The position numbers and the translations under genes were made by a program. Below the pieces are notes generated by a model. The model made no database searches, had not been told where the DNA came from, and saw only the letters and a program-made list of their open reading frames with translations. From SB11 sp035906255 (lineage in GTDB: Bacteria; Bacteroidota; Bacteroidia; UBA8524): 64,000 bases of DNA. The stretch lies in assembly GCA_035906255.1 (NCBI GenBank), contig JAMIFM010000008.1, forward strand, positions 1 through 64,000, written 5' to 3'. Shown here piece by piece: positions 52,170 through 61,174 of the stretch. The stretch's first letter is position 1, and each line of letters begins with the position of its first letter.

Positions 52170-52754
52170 ATGAGAAAAACTGCACTTTTGGCTATTCTTT
52201 TTATCGGATTGGCCGCCTGCCGAACTAACAAAGAAACTACTGCTCCGGCTGCAAAATCTAAAACCATTCAGGAAACCACCATTAGTGATTTTGCCAATGT
52301 GTTGGGCTTGCAAAAGGGAGACGCTAATACGAAGGCGATTTCGCTTTTGGGACTGGCCACCAAAACAACCAAAGACGAAAAAAACACTTATAGCTTTGTA
52401 ACTTGTTATTACGACGACGCTACCAAAGAGCGTATGTTTAGCTACACGTATGATAAAACTACGAATGCAGTGAATCATATACGCATAACAGGCAATAGGG
52501 CTACTAATTTTGCTGCCACCAAAGCCTATTTTAAAGACCGCAAAATCAACGATATTAAAGTGGACTTTTTAGGAATGCATAAAGACGATATCCTGAAAAT
52601 TATGGGAACTCCAACTCGGGTAAACTCAGGTAACTACGAGTTTGTGAAGGGGCACGTGAGTATTACATTTATTTGTTATGATTTTCACGACAATAAATGT
52701 TCTGAGATGTACGTTTTTTGGAATTACTATTATACTGAGCCAACTACTAAATAA
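52170..52754 (+). CDS. Hypothetical lipoprotein B of a tandem paralogous pair
   Basis: A 194-residue lipoprotein with signal MRKTALLAILFIGLAAC (lipobox Cys17). It clearly matches the preceding gene: TTISDFANVLGL/TIDDFHSFLGV, INDIKVDFLGMHKDDILKIMGTPTR/VNDIKLQFLGMPRDSIVSVFGEPTR and SEMYVFWNYYYT/DEILVFWNYYYK. The pair arose by duplication and lies 60 bases apart. No family name recognised. A terminator follows. Confidence 0.82.
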   Translation: MRKTALLAILFIGLAACRTNKETTAPAAKSKTIQETTISDFANVLGLQKGDANTKAISLLGLATKTTKDEKNTYSFVTCYYDDATKERMFSYTYDKTTNAVNHIRITGNRATNFAATKAYFKDRKINDIKVDFLGMHKDDILKIMGTPTRVNSGNYEFVKGHVSITFICYDFHDNKCSEMYVFWNYYYTEPTTK

Positions 52755-52788
52755 AATCCTTCGGCTAAAAGGACGATTATAAACACGG

Positions 52789-52818
52789 GCGCAATCCTGC
52801 AAGGGGTTGCGCTTTTTG
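52789..52818 (+). terminator. Terminator after the tandem lipoproteins
   Basis: GCGCAATCC (52789-52797) pairs with GGGTTGCGC (52804-52812), including one G-T wobble pair (52795 with 52806), around a 6-base loop, followed by TTTTT. It lies against the stop of the convergent GNAT gene. Confidence 0.75.
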
Positions 52819-52819
52819 T

Positions 52820-53263
52820 TTATATATCGGCTTCATATAACAGGTAGTTGCTTTTTTGCATACCTAAGTTTTCATAGGTGGCTTGTGCTTTGGTATTCTC
52901 ATGCTCTACATACAAACGGATTATTTTCACGTTTTGCGCTTTGGCAAGTTCTACCACTTTTGCATACAAGGCTTTGTAAACACCCTTACGACGTTGGTTT
53001 TCGCGCACATACACACTTTGTATCCACCAGATATTCTTATTGCGCCAGTCGCTCCATTCATACGTTACCATAAGGCTTCCGGCAACATTCCCTTCTATTT
53101 CGGCCATCAGGTAAAATCCTTTTGTAGGATCATTTAAAGCCTCATCAACCGCAATTTTCACAATTGCTCCATCAAGGTTTTTGTTTTCAGTTTCCATTGC
53201 CATCAGGCAATTGTGCTGCGTAATGGCAGCAACATCGCCGGCAAATGCGTTGCGGATAATCAT
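52820..53263 (-). CDS. GNAT-family N-acetyltransferase
   Basis: A 147-residue acetyltransferase. IRNAFAGDVAAITQHN at the start, the acetyl-CoA loop IQSVYVRENQRRKGVYKALYAKVVELA (Q/RxxGxG/A type) and VEHENTKAQATYENLGMQKSNYLLYE at the end are classic GNAT features. Substrate unknown. It lies downstream of the ABC membrane-protein gene by about 50 bases. Confidence 0.92.
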   Translation of the reverse strand: MIIRNAFAGDVAAITQHNCLMAMETENKNLDGAIVKIAVDEALNDPTKGFYLMAEIEGNVAGSLMVTYEWSDWRNKNIWWIQSVYVRENQRRKGVYKALYAKVVELAKAQNVKIIRLYVEHENTKAQATYENLGMQKSNYLLYEADI

Positions 53264-53312
53264 GCCTCAAAACAATAAAAAAGAGGGCGATAAAAAAAAT
53301 AGAGTTTCTGTG

Positions 53313-54830
53313 TTATTCTTCAGGGTTTGCCTGCCATTTGCGTACAAGCCCTACATAAACCAAAAGAAGCACTAAAACCAATAAGATGTTGCTACCGTTG
53401 ATAATATCCCAATTATGCCCTATCCATGTATGTATAGGCGCATCAGGGGGGCAAGGCAACCCCTGTTGGTAGGCTTCGTAACAATCAGTATCGGTAGCTT
53501 CGTATATCATTACAAAAACAAGTGGTACCACAAAAGGTATAAACCAAAATACCCAGTTAAGAAAAATACCGCTGATGGTTTTGGGTCCTTGCTTATAGAT
53601 AAAGCGCAGGGCAAAAAACAGTACAACTACCCATATTGTGAGCAACAGTGCGGGTATAGCCTGCTCTTCGTTATGAAACCCAAGAACAACCAAGCTTACC
53701 AGTACAGACAATAAGCCTATACCGATAATCGCCATAAACCACTGTTTGAGACGGGTGGTGCGGAAACTGAAAAGTATGATTGCCATACCTAATGAATAGT
53801 ATAATATAATAATCAGTACCTCTGCATTCCAAAAGCCAAGCCTTACTGTTTCTACTTTTTCAATCGACTGAGTCAGGTTATAGGTATTTGCAAAATAGCT
53901 ACTATATCGAATGTTGACTTTTTCATTATCTGCCGGATAAGCATCTGACGACGATAATATGTTAAGCACGGTGTGCCTTTTGTCATTAAAACACTCATCT
54001 ACTTGCCTTTCAGCATTAATGCTATTGCTTATCCCATATTTACGGCACAATGCTATAAATTTGTTTATCTGCATTGTTATGGAGTCTTTTCTTCCGTTTA
54101 GCAGCCACCGTTGGGCAATAGCATCCAATTCGTACTCGTGTTTAATGTGTATTGAGCCGCTGTAAAACTTGATGTATTGCTTGCAATAATGTAAATAGCT
54201 TTTCTCATACTCTACTGTATCAACAGCCTGATATGTGGCTTCAAGCTCAGCCATAGCTGCCGCTATCGAGTCTTGTGCATCTTGAGGCATATTTTTTTTG
54301 CTTAACAACTCAAGAGAGTCTCTCAGGTAGTCTGCCCTTAGCGAGTCACAACTGTAGCGGATATCAAAATCGCTTGCATCAAATGCCATAAAGTGCATAG
54401 CAAGATTAATGTCATTAGCATCCTCCTCAAGTACCACATCTTTAGTTACTATATCTATCCGGTTGTAAAGCCCTTGTTTATAGGTTAAGAAAAAAGTGGA
54501 TGTAGAAAGAAATACAACAAAAATCAGCAGGAACTCATAGTACAGGTAGGTTTTTCCTATGGTGTAAAACGATTTGAAGGGATTGTTTCGCAGGTATAAG
54601 GTAAGCCACCCGATAATCATAAGTGCAGATATAAGCACCGAGAAGATAATAACCCCCTCCATTTTATAATAGTGGTACACCCATAGTTCAGTTAATTTAA
54701 TGGGTTGTAAAAATCCGGCGATGTAAAACAATACATGTATAATCAGTGCAGCAGGGATTATTAATGCAACACGGGTATTCCACAACAACGGGTTGTTGCT
54801 TATCAGTTTTTGGTTGAATTTTTTTAGCAT
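53313..54830 (-). CDS. Multi-pass membrane protein paired with an ABC ATPase
   Basis: A 505-residue membrane protein with two N-terminal helices (VALIIPAALIIHVLFYIAGFL, VLISALMIIGWLTLYL), a third near residue 100, and a large soluble domain at about 130-320 (repeated Asp, Ser and Tyr; LRADYLRDSLELLSKKN). Four to five C-terminal helices follow. It starts 5 bases after the ATPase gene ends, so it is probably the transporter membrane subunit. The sequence does not look like ABC-2 or FtsX families that I know. Function unknown. Confidence 0.75.
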   Translation of the reverse strand: MLKKFNQKLISNNPLLWNTRVALIIPAALIIHVLFYIAGFLQPIKLTELWVYHYYKMEGVIIFSVLISALMIIGWLTLYLRNNPFKSFYTIGKTYLYYEFLLIFVVFLSTSTFFLTYKQGLYNRIDIVTKDVVLEEDANDINLAMHFMAFDASDFDIRYSCDSLRADYLRDSLELLSKKNMPQDAQDSIAAAMAELEATYQAVDTVEYEKSYLHYCKQYIKFYSGSIHIKHEYELDAIAQRWLLNGRKDSITMQINKFIALCRKYGISNSINAERQVDECFNDKRHTVLNILSSSDAYPADNEKVNIRYSSYFANTYNLTQSIEKVETVRLGFWNAEVLIIILYYSLGMAIILFSFRTTRLKQWFMAIIGIGLLSVLVSLVVLGFHNEEQAIPALLLTIWVVVLFFALRFIYKQGPKTISGIFLNWVFWFIPFVVPLVFVMIYEATDTDCYEAYQQGLPCPPDAPIHTWIGHNWDIINGSNILLVLVLLLVYVGLVRKWQANPEE

Positions 54831-54835
54831 GACTT

Positions 54836-56017
54836 TTAGTTGATGAAAAACCTGCGAGATGAATTTGAAATGTTGCGGAAATAGTTAGGCGTAATATTGT
54901 TTTTGGCCATGGTTTCCAACAAAAGGCCTATTGATACTGTGGCCGGAAAATGCAGCAAGAATACCCCGCCGTTGTATTGTATTTTGGTAACCCCTATAGT
55001 ATTAAAAGCCGAAGCAAGTACTTCTCGGGTTGCAGAGGTTTCAAGTTCCACAATTAATTCATTATGGTTTGAGTCAACATTTCCGGTTGCGTATTCAGTA
55101 TTATTGGTTTGGTATTGCGGCACCCCGTTTTTGATAAAAATAATGGTGTCCGAAACCTTTTCTACCTCGTAAATATGCTGCGAACTCAAAATCATTCCAA
55201 ACGGAGCTGTTATTGAGTTGGCCATAAACTTTAAATCTTGTAGGATGGTTTGTTGTGATAATATATCCAAATTAGCCAGCGGCTCATCCAGCAACAATAT
55301 CTTAGGCTTGCGTAATAATGTTTTGGCCAGTTCAAACCGTGTACGATAACCTGATGAAATCCTGTTCCAAGTTAAGTGCCTGTAAGGGCGCAAACCTAAA
55401 CGGGCAATCATCATATCTGCCCACAAGTGTCCGTCTTCTCCTTTAATACCGTAATAAGGCAGCACAAAATGCAGGTTATCCATCAGCGTCCCATACCAGC
55501 GCGGAATACGTTGTTCAATATAAATCAATTTGGTTTTCAGCTCATAAGTATCGGCAGTATCTTTAGCAAACGAATAGTTTATTAAACCGTTATCGGGTTT
55601 TAACTCAGCCGCCAGCAAACGCAACAGCGTTGTCTTACCGTTACCGTTTTCGCCTACCAGTCCTGTTATTTGACGTTCGTTTAACTCAAAATTTAAATCC
55701 TTAATCTTAAAACCGCTTTTCAGGTAGGTTTTCGTCACCTTTTGCACGCTCAATATCTTAGCATTTTCCTTGTGTCCGGCTTTTGGGCCTGCATTTCTGA
55801 TTGTTTCAAGCAAGTGGTTCACCTTTAACAATACCTCTTGTTTATCCACGTCAGTATAAGTTTCCAGCCATTCATAAAATGCGATGGTTTTTCTAAACAC
55901 CTCGGGGTTTTGTGTTTCAAAAGCACAATCGGTAAGGCGGCGCAGTCCCAAAAAAGCATCACCCGATTGATAATGGCTGTGTACTTCTTGCAGGTGGGTT
56001 TCAAAAGCAGGATTCAT
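54836..56017 (-). CDS. ABC transporter ATP-binding protein with N-terminal extension
   Basis: A 393-residue protein from ATG 56017 (a TTG at 56026 also opens the frame). The first about 90 residues are helical and not part of the ATPase. The ABC domain follows: Walker A GLVGENGNGKTTLL, signature RISSGYRTRFELAK (ISSG in place of LSGG), Walker B KILLLDEPLANLD and the switch His in LSSQHIYEVEKV. The C-terminus is an accessory domain of about 90 residues. It forms an operon with the membrane protein. Substrate unknown. Confidence 0.9.
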   Translation of the reverse strand: MNPAFETHLQEVHSHYQSGDAFLGLRRLTDCAFETQNPEVFRKTIAFYEWLETYTDVDKQEVLLKVNHLLETIRNAGPKAGHKENAKILSVQKVTKTYLKSGFKIKDLNFELNERQITGLVGENGNGKTTLLRLLAAELKPDNGLINYSFAKDTADTYELKTKLIYIEQRIPRWYGTLMDNLHFVLPYYGIKGEDGHLWADMMIARLGLRPYRHLTWNRISSGYRTRFELAKTLLRKPKILLLDEPLANLDILSQQTILQDLKFMANSITAPFGMILSSQHIYEVEKVSDTIIFIKNGVPQYQTNNTEYATGNVDSNHNELIVELETSATREVLASAFNTIGVTKIQYNGGVFLLHFPATVSIGLLLETMAKNNITPNYFRNISNSSRRFFIN

Positions 56018-56127
56018 AAAATGCAAATACGCTAATATTTAAGAAAGTAAACGGAATTTATCGATAAAGTGTATTCATAGTTAATCAATTGTTATTGTCA
56101 TAAAAATGTCAGCTTTTAAAAATCGGT

Positions 56128-56157
56128 TTTGATGAATAAATGTTACCCTTACATTTG
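56128..56157 (+). promoter_or_regulatory. Promoter of the HmuY-like T9SS gene
   Basis: TTTG (56128-56131) and TACATTTG (56150-56157) are 18 bases apart, a good Bacteroidota promoter 40 bases before ATG 56198. Confidence 0.7.
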
Positions 56158-56197
56158 CCATTGTTTATAATTAGTCTAAATAAGAATAAAGTCATCT

Positions 56198-57439
56198 ATG
56201 AAAAAACTCCTAACCTCTTTAACTCTATTGCTGGTTGCAACGTTTTCATTTGCACAAGCGGTAAACGATTCTGTAATGCTTGGTGCGCAATATGCAAACC
56301 AAGTATGGTACAGTCTTGCAAACGATGAGCAAGGCTCTTCGCCTAAAAACAATTGGGATATTGCTTTTGAAATAAACAGCATTACTTCTTCAATACTATT
56401 AAACAGCGCAAACGGAAACACTCTGTGGGTATATCCTAAAAGCGACATCACAGGCTGGAGTACAATGGATACATCGGGTATCGGTACTTGGCCAAAACTT
56501 TACAACTCTGATTTGGCTTGGGAAGCAGGAGCATTTAATGTAAACATTGACCCGTTTGATGCAGCAGATTTAGGTTGGGGAGTATATAATACCAATAACC
56601 ACCAAGTTGTAGGAGATAGCTTGTATATAATTAAACTATCAAACGGCACATATAAAAAACTTTGGATTGAAAAATTGGCAAGCTCAGTATATACGTTTAA
56701 ATATGGCAACCTTGATAACACGGGTGAGACTACCAAAACCATAGCAAAAGCAGATTATACAGGCAAAAATTTCGGTTACTTCTCAATCCAAAATGAAACA
56801 GCGGCTAACCGTGAGCCGTTGGCTGCCAACTGGGACTTAACCTTTACCCAATACACTGCCTTTGTACCCATTGCTTATACAGTTAGCGGAGTTTTAACCA
56901 ACAAAACTACAGGCTCAGTAAAAGTGTACCCCGTAAACAATCCTTCAACATATAAGGCTTATACAAGCCACACCTTTGGTGATGCAATAAACACCTTGGG
57001 TTGGGCTTGGAAAACATACAACATGGGTATAGGTGCTTATGTGATTGAAGATAGTACCGTATATTTTATTAAAGACGGTAATGACGATGTGTGGAAGTTA
57101 ATCTTCACTGGTTTTGCGAGCACCAACGGTAAATTTGTATTCTCAAAAGAAAAACTTACTTCATCAGTAGGTATTAACAATCCTGCGAAAAATAACTTCT
57201 TTACATTATACCCTAACCCTGCTTCAGCAGGAACGGTATCAGTAGTAATGGATATGGAAGCAGAGGCCACTGTAAACATTATGGATATGAGCGGAAAAGT
57301 GTTAACCACCCAAGCCTTGCAAGGCAACGGACTTAGCACCCATGCACTTAACACTCAAGGACTGGCAAACGGTCTTTACATGGTGCAAGTAGCTATGAAC
57401 GGTGATGTGTTTACACAAAAATTAGTAATAAACCAGTAA
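56198..57439 (+). CDS. T9SS-secreted HmuY-like protein
   Basis: A 413-residue secreted protein with signal peptide MKKLLTSLTLLLVATFSFAQ. Blocks like those of HmuY haem-binding proteins appear: NQVWYSLANDEQ, NNWDIAFEINSI, GDSLYIIKLSNGTYKKLWIEKL, and again ANWDLTFTQYTAF with DSTVYFIKDGNDDVWKLIF, suggesting a duplicated or extended HmuY-like fold. A type IX sorting domain starts at FTLYPNPASAGTVSV and ends KLVINQ. HmuY-type proteins bind haem outside the cell; the haem ligands could not be picked out here, so another ligand is possible. Confidence 0.85.
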   Translation: MKKLLTSLTLLLVATFSFAQAVNDSVMLGAQYANQVWYSLANDEQGSSPKNNWDIAFEINSITSSILLNSANGNTLWVYPKSDITGWSTMDTSGIGTWPKLYNSDLAWEAGAFNVNIDPFDAADLGWGVYNTNNHQVVGDSLYIIKLSNGTYKKLWIEKLASSVYTFKYGNLDNTGETTKTIAKADYTGKNFGYFSIQNETAANREPLAANWDLTFTQYTAFVPIAYTVSGVLTNKTTGSVKVYPVNNPSTYKAYTSHTFGDAINTLGWAWKTYNMGIGAYVIEDSTVYFIKDGNDDVWKLIFTGFASTNGKFVFSKEKLTSSVGINNPAKNNFFTLYPNPASAGTVSVVMDMEAEATVNIMDMSGKVLTTQALQGNGLSTHALNTQGLANGLYMVQVAMNGDVFTQKLVINQ

Positions 57440-57760
57440 TAACTCAGAGCGGGGCGTAGGAACCAGTCCTCGTCCCGTTTTGCGAAGCAAAAATAAGTAC
57501 AGTAAATGTAGGGCGCCGGGAGGCGCCCTTATTTTTTATACGGAATAAGCCGATAACATTTTCGTTAAAAACAGGTCGCTGTTTTCAATAACTCCGAAAT
57601 AAACTCTTACACACTAAAAACATATTCTGTTTCAACCAACTGTGTGTTTTTAAGTCTATAAACAGGATGTACACAAATAATATCGGGAAAAAAGATTTTT
57701 GGCAAAGTAGTTGATTTTTGTATAGAAAAGTTAACTTCCACCCCGAATTAAGACTGAGAT
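57440..57760. other. Noncoding gap between the HmuY-like and AAA+ genes
   Basis: The 321-base gap holds a degenerate hairpin of GGGGCGTAGGA (57451-57461) with TCCTCGTCCC, and a perfect TTTTGC/GCAAAA hairpin at 57478-57492. A terminator at 57510-57535 and an A+T-rich leader with a loose ACACAC/GTGTGT inverted pair follow. No convincing ORF or TAnnTTTG promoter was found before ATG 57761. Confidence 0.6.
57510..57536 (+). terminator. Terminator after the HmuY-like gene
   Basis: AGGGCGCC (57510-57517) pairs with GGCGCCCT (57522-57529) around GGGA, followed by a T-rich tail (57532-57537). Confidence 0.88.
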
Positions 57761-60376
57761 ATGGCAGAGAATAGTGAGTATAAATACAGAGATATAAAGG
57801 TGTTTGGTTCTACCGAGTGGTTGGCCAATAACGAAAAGAATTACAGGTTGGTGTATGACGAGAGCGAAGTAAGCTATATATACTGCGAAGTTTCGCTATA
57901 CAACAAATTGTTTGATGAGGAGGATTGGGACCTTAAAATGGAACTGAAATGTTACTCATCAGATAATAAAGAGGTGTGCTCGTTGAATTGCGACCGCCGC
58001 ATTCGCAAAGAAGATAATATTGTATTTGTGCGTGAGGGATGGGGCGTAAAAGAAACAGGAGGCTACTGGAAACGCGGCAGCTACCGTTGGGAAGCCCATG
58101 TGAACGGCAAGTTTGTTGCCGAAAAACACTTTTATGTAGAAAAAGAGGGGATTGTAACCGAGACCCACAATCCATACTTTAAACTGGAAACCCTTAAATT
58201 ATATGAGGGGCCTGACAGTAACGTAAAACCCAAAGACCGCAAATACTTTAAAACTTTTTACGGTGCTGATGCCCGCTACATTTGGGTAGAGTTTACCGCC
58301 GATAATCTGGTGAAACAATATGATTATTGGGCTTGTGAGTTAATATTCCAGTTTAAAACCCATACAGGGCAACTGATTGGGAAAATTGACAAGCTGTTGT
58401 TTGTGTACCCGCAGGATGAAAAGATTGTTTGCACAGTGGGCTGGGGAAGCGAAACCAAGGGTACTTGGAATAACGACGCTTACTACGTTGATATTCTGTT
58501 TATGGACGAGTTGATTGCCGAAGTTCCGTTTAAAGTGGGCTATGATTACGAAGAGGCCGACGACGAGGATTTTGAAGCACAACCACCCACACTGGTTGAA
58601 CGCCAGATACGCAAAGAAGAAATTGAAGCCGCAAAAGGTGCTGAAACCCTTGACGATGTAATGAAGGAGTTTCAAAGCCTGATAGGCTTAGCCCCCATTA
58701 AAAAACGGGTGATGGAATACACCAGCTATCTAAACTTTATTAAACTGCGCAAACAACGTGGTTTAAAAGATGCTGATAATGTGGTATTACACGCCGTGTT
58801 TAAAGGAAATCCCGGTACAGGTAAAACAACCGTAGCGCGGATGTTGGGTAAAATATACAAGCAAATGGGCTTGTTGAGCAAAGGCCATGTGCATGAAGTT
58901 GACAGGGGCGACCTTGTGGCTGAATACATTGGCCAAACAGCACCTAAAACAAAAGAAGCCATTAAGAAGGCCAAAGGCGGTATCTTATTTATTGATGAAG
59001 CCTACGCTTTATCACGCAAAGACGACGATAGCAAAGATTTTGGCCGTGAGGCAATTGAAGTGCTATTAAAAGAAATGAGCGACGGTACCGGTGATTTAGC
59101 TGTGGTGGTAGCAGGCTACCCTGAGCAAATGGATTCATTCATCAACTCTAACCCCGGTTTGAAATCGAGGTTTAATGTTGAGTTTGATTTCCTTGATTAT
59201 GTGCCCCAAGAATTAATACAAATTGCGGATTACGCAGCCGATAAACGCGGGGTGAAATTAAGCCCGATTGCACGCGATACTATGTACCGCAAATTGGTGG
59301 ACGAATACCGCGACCGTAATAAAACATTCGGTAATGCCCGTTTGGTAAACTCGTTAATTGATGAATCAAAAATCAACTTGGGTTTACGCATTATGAAGCA
59401 AAAAGACCCTCAGTTATTAACAGAAGATGAATTATCTACCATACAAATTGAGGATATCGAGAAAATATATGCTCCAAAAACCAAAAGTTTGGCCGATATA
59501 CCTATCGATGAAGATTTGCTTCGCGAATCGCTGGGCAAGCTAAAAGCCATGGTTGGTTTGGGCAAGATAAAAGAAGAGATTGATGAGTTGGTAAAACTGG
59601 TGCGCTTTTACCGCGAAACCGGAAAAGACCTCCGCAAATCGTTCTCATTGCATGCCGTATTTACAGGCAATCCCGGTACTGGTAAAACAACCGTTGCCCG
59701 CATCTTAGCCCAAATATACAAAGCGTTGGGTATTTTGGAGCGCGGCCACATGATTGAAACCGACCGCCAAGGATTAGTGGGTGGATACATTGGCCAAACA
59801 GCCATTAAAACAGCCGAGTTGATTGATAATGCAATGGGAGGCGTGTTGTTTATTGATGAAGCCTATTCGTTAACTGAAGGCGGTGGAGGAGATTATGGCC
59901 GTGAAGCAGTTGAAACCTTATTGAAACGTATGGAAGACCGTAGGGGCGAGTTTGTGGTGATTGCAGCGGGCTATACCCAAAATATGGCATATTTCCTTGA
60001 ATCGAACCCGGGCTTGAAATCACGTTTCGACCGTGCTTTCCACTTCGAAGATTACAATGAAAATGAGTTGATGGATATTGCGATGTTGCTGTTTAAAGAA
60101 AACGGTGTACAGCCTGATAAAAAAGCAAAAGGCCACTTGCAGGAATACTTTAACCACTTATTGGCCGTTAAAGACAAGTACTTTGGAAACGGCCGCGAAG
60201 TGCGTAAGATTATTGAGCAGGTGATTAAAAATCAGCACTTGCGCTTAAGCCAGACCGCACAAGAAGACCGCAACCAAAAAATGATTGAAACCATTACCAT
60301 TAAGGATGTGGAAGATTTTAGTATTGACCGAAACCAAGCTGCAAACCCAAGCAGCGGCATCGGGTTTAAACGATAA
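57761..60376 (+). CDS. Tandem AAA+ ATPase (CbbX/SpoVK type) with two N-terminal beta domains
   Basis: An 871-residue protein. Residues about 5-125 and 140-270 are two similar beta-rich domains, each ending in a G.W...(A)Y.V.(I)...(L)IAE..F.V pattern (GGYWKRGSYRWEAHVNGKFVAEKHF; KGTWNNDAYYVDILFMDELIAEV). Two CbbX-type AAA+ modules follow: Walker A GNPGTGKTT at about 349 and 636, Walker B GGILFIDEAYALS at about 405 and GGVLFIDEAYSLT at about 693, with sensor and arginine-finger regions SNPGLKSRF in both. CbbX-type ATPases remodel protein complexes (Rubisco activase, EccA of type VII secretion). The target here is unknown. Confidence 0.88.
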   Translation: MAENSEYKYRDIKVFGSTEWLANNEKNYRLVYDESEVSYIYCEVSLYNKLFDEEDWDLKMELKCYSSDNKEVCSLNCDRRIRKEDNIVFVREGWGVKETGGYWKRGSYRWEAHVNGKFVAEKHFYVEKEGIVTETHNPYFKLETLKLYEGPDSNVKPKDRKYFKTFYGADARYIWVEFTADNLVKQYDYWACELIFQFKTHTGQLIGKIDKLLFVYPQDEKIVCTVGWGSETKGTWNNDAYYVDILFMDELIAEVPFKVGYDYEEADDEDFEAQPPTLVERQIRKEEIEAAKGAETLDDVMKEFQSLIGLAPIKKRVMEYTSYLNFIKLRKQRGLKDADNVVLHAVFKGNPGTGKTTVARMLGKIYKQMGLLSKGHVHEVDRGDLVAEYIGQTAPKTKEAIKKAKGGILFIDEAYALSRKDDDSKDFGREAIEVLLKEMSDGTGDLAVVVAGYPEQMDSFINSNPGLKSRFNVEFDFLDYVPQELIQIADYAADKRGVKLSPIARDTMYRKLVDEYRDRNKTFGNARLVNSLIDESKINLGLRIMKQKDPQLLTEDELSTIQIEDIEKIYAPKTKSLADIPIDEDLLRESLGKLKAMVGLGKIKEEIDELVKLVRFYRETGKDLRKSFSLHAVFTGNPGTGKTTVARILAQIYKALGILERGHMIETDRQGLVGGYIGQTAIKTAELIDNAMGGVLFIDEAYSLTEGGGGDYGREAVETLLKRMEDRRGEFVVIAAGYTQNMAYFLESNPGLKSRFDRAFHFEDYNENELMDIAMLLFKENGVQPDKKAKGHLQEYFNHLLAVKDKYFGNGREVRKIIEQVIKNQHLRLSQTAQEDRNQKMIETITIKDVEDFSIDRNQAANPSSGIGFKR

Positions 60377-60385
60377 CATTATACA

Positions 60386-61174
60386 TTGAATTTAAAAAAA
60401 TACAGCCTGCTGACACTGTTTGTTGTTGGCAGGCTTTTTCTTTTTGCCCAAACAGACTCAGCAGAAAACGAGCTAATTATTTATAACAACTTTTATCCGC
60501 ATACTTCTTTATGGCAATTATCCATTGGAGCTAACCTAACAGGAATAGGTTCATTCGGACGATTTGAAAAACCGTTCCATGATGGATTTGCCAATAGTCA
60601 AGGGGCAAGAGTAAATGTCAATGCTCAATTTTATAAATCTTTTCATAAAAAATGGTCGATTACGGGAGGTCTCGCATTTATGCGCAATGATTTTGACGGA
60701 ATAAAATTCTCTAAACGCTATGTTGCCGTTTATGGAGACAGTGTAAAGGCGGGTGACTTTCTCTACGAGAGTTTTGCATTATATACTGGAGTATCTTATT
60801 CTCATGAAATAAGTGCGTTATTAATTACAGTTAACTTTGGAGGAGGAGCTTTATATACATTAGCCGCTAATAATGGAGAAGGAGTGAGTATGGATTTTAC
60901 TCCGAAGCCTAACGGAACAGGCTTTTACAAGGGAGGAACAATGTGGATTGGAAAAAGTATTACCCCCCTACTTTTTACGGGCTTGGATCTGAAATACTTT
61001 ATGCGAGGGGATATGTATGCGTTTGGAAGTGTGAACTGTGTTGTTTCAACGTTAAAGTACAAACTCACTGAGTTTGATTCTGGACAGAGATCAAGTCAGC
61101 ATGATTTTTTACAAGGTAATATCCCTTTTCAAAACTTAGCATTGTCAATCGGTGTAGGCACAATCTTCCGCTAA
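60386..61174 (+). CDS. Hypothetical exported protein, probable outer-membrane barrel
   Basis: A 262-residue protein starting at TTG 60386, 9 bases after the AAA+ stop codon, so probably co-transcribed. A signal peptide (LLTLFVVGRLFLFAQ) is followed by alternating strands rich in Gly and aromatics (LWQLSIGANLTGIGSFG, KWSITGGLAFMRNDF, SALLITVNFGGGALYTLA) and a C-terminal strand LALSIGVGTIF. No family recognised. No clear link to the AAA+ protein except position. Confidence 0.72.
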   Translation: MNLKKYSLLTLFVVGRLFLFAQTDSAENELIIYNNFYPHTSLWQLSIGANLTGIGSFGRFEKPFHDGFANSQGARVNVNAQFYKSFHKKWSITGGLAFMRNDFDGIKFSKRYVAVYGDSVKAGDFLYESFALYTGVSYSHEISALLITVNFGGGALYTLAANNGEGVSMDFTPKPNGTGFYKGGTMWIGKSITPLLFTGLDLKYFMRGDMYAFGSVNCVVSTLKYKLTEFDSGQRSSQHDFLQGNIPFQNLALSIGVGTIFR

